NCBI RefSeq assembly: GCF_001493375.1
Contig: NZ_LN929763.1
Location: forward strand, 1 to 49,261
DNA from: Streptomyces specialis
Lineage (GTDB): Bacteria > Actinomycetota > Actinomycetes > Streptomycetales > Streptomycetaceae
Reading direction: 5' to 3'
Length of the DNA: 49,261 bases
A program made the position numbers and the translations under genes. The notes beneath the pieces were generated by a model, which worked only from the letters and a program-made list of their open reading frames with translations, ran no database searches and was not told the origin of the DNA. Below are positions 49,140 through 49,261 of this stretch, one piece after another. The stretch's first letter is position 1; each line of letters begins with the position of its first letter.

Positions 49140-49261
49140 GGCCGTTGCGGGGGGGGGAGCGGGGGCGGCGGGCAGCGGGGGGGACGCGGGGCGGGGGGGG
49201 GGCGCGGGGCCGTCCGCGGGGGGGGGGGCGGGGCCGCGGGCGGCCGGCCACGCGGCCCTGG
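49140..49261. other. G-rich low-complexity contig end
   Basis: The last 122 bases are G-runs interspersed with C. They contain no plausible coding or regulatory sequence, mirror the left end, and follow directly on the fold-back repeat. I regard them as unreliable. Confidence 0.7.

Noticed and set aside
1..49261. CRISPR arrays, tRNA or rRNA genes, insertion sequences
   Set aside because: I found no regularly spaced repeats, no cloverleaf candidates, no rRNA-like stretches and no transposase-like frames.

Overview
The window is high-GC actinomycete DNA, most likely Streptomyces or a close relative. The GC is extreme, GTG starts are frequent, and several Streptomyces-type families occur together: a DUF5753 XRE regulator with DUF397, a DUF574 methyltransferase, DUF6397, an anti-sigma-type HATPase, a roadblock protein, a SWIM/SNF2 pair and a DUF3516 helicase. 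The sequence is not a clean chromosome segment. It reads as a draft contig built from untrimmed Nextera reads. It contains an exact P7/N703 index adapter at 15857-15903. Degraded transposase-end and Read-1 adapter copies lie near 21500, 35039, 38778-38901, 42012 and 42105. Both ends are G-rich, and there are fold-back duplications at 21669/22851, 38881/42035 and 49035/49139. Gene order across these joins should not be trusted.

Layout. 0-6.5 kb: a partial secreted protein, a Tat-exported amidase, xylulokinase with a frameshifted EamA exporter and a ROK regulator (a probable xylose unit), a small conserved protein and a TerC-type membrane protein. 6.5-11.6 kb: a YbaK-like fragment, an MFS transporter, the regulatory module HATPase <> XRE-DUF5753/DUF397/DUF574, and a secreted SGNH hydrolase whose expected catalytic His is Pro. 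11.6-15.8 kb: a translationally coupled SWIM-finger/SNF2 helicase pair cut by the first adapter. 16-21.4 kb: fatty acid desaturase, roadblock protein, DUF6397 protein and DUF3516 helicase. 21.7-31.5 kb: a membrane hydrolase with a chimeric N-terminus, an asymmetric heterodimeric ABC exporter, a PYROXD2-like FAD oxidoreductase, a second ABC exporter, and an alpha/beta hydrolase convergent with TetR. 31.5-38.6 kb: Nudix, NERD, VOC, DUF2332, macrodomain, aldo/keto reductase, DUF4243, a mycothiol-dependent isomerase-like protein and lutC.

38.6-42.0 kb is the lactate-oxidation locus lutABC. Its true order is lutA-lutB-lutC on the minus strand. The assembly has inserted an inverted copy of lutA and the first half of lutB, and has lost about 100 codons of lutB. 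Beyond a double-adapter join at 42.0-42.15 kb lies a different segment. It holds a truncated alpha/beta hydrolase, then a tightly coupled three-gene operon on the minus strand: a left-handed beta-helix GlmU-C-like protein, a MurA-like enolpyruvyl transferase with Asp in place of the fosfomycin-target Cys, and a cytoplasmic serine beta-lactamase/PBP-fold hydrolase. A large XRE regulator is divergent from it. The same TGACTGTCAG motif lies in front of the XRE gene and in front of the next accessory operon of uncharacterised proteins. This cassette is the best candidate in the window for an undescribed system. Its genes mirror two consecutive steps of cell-wall precursor synthesis, but its function is not known from the sequence.
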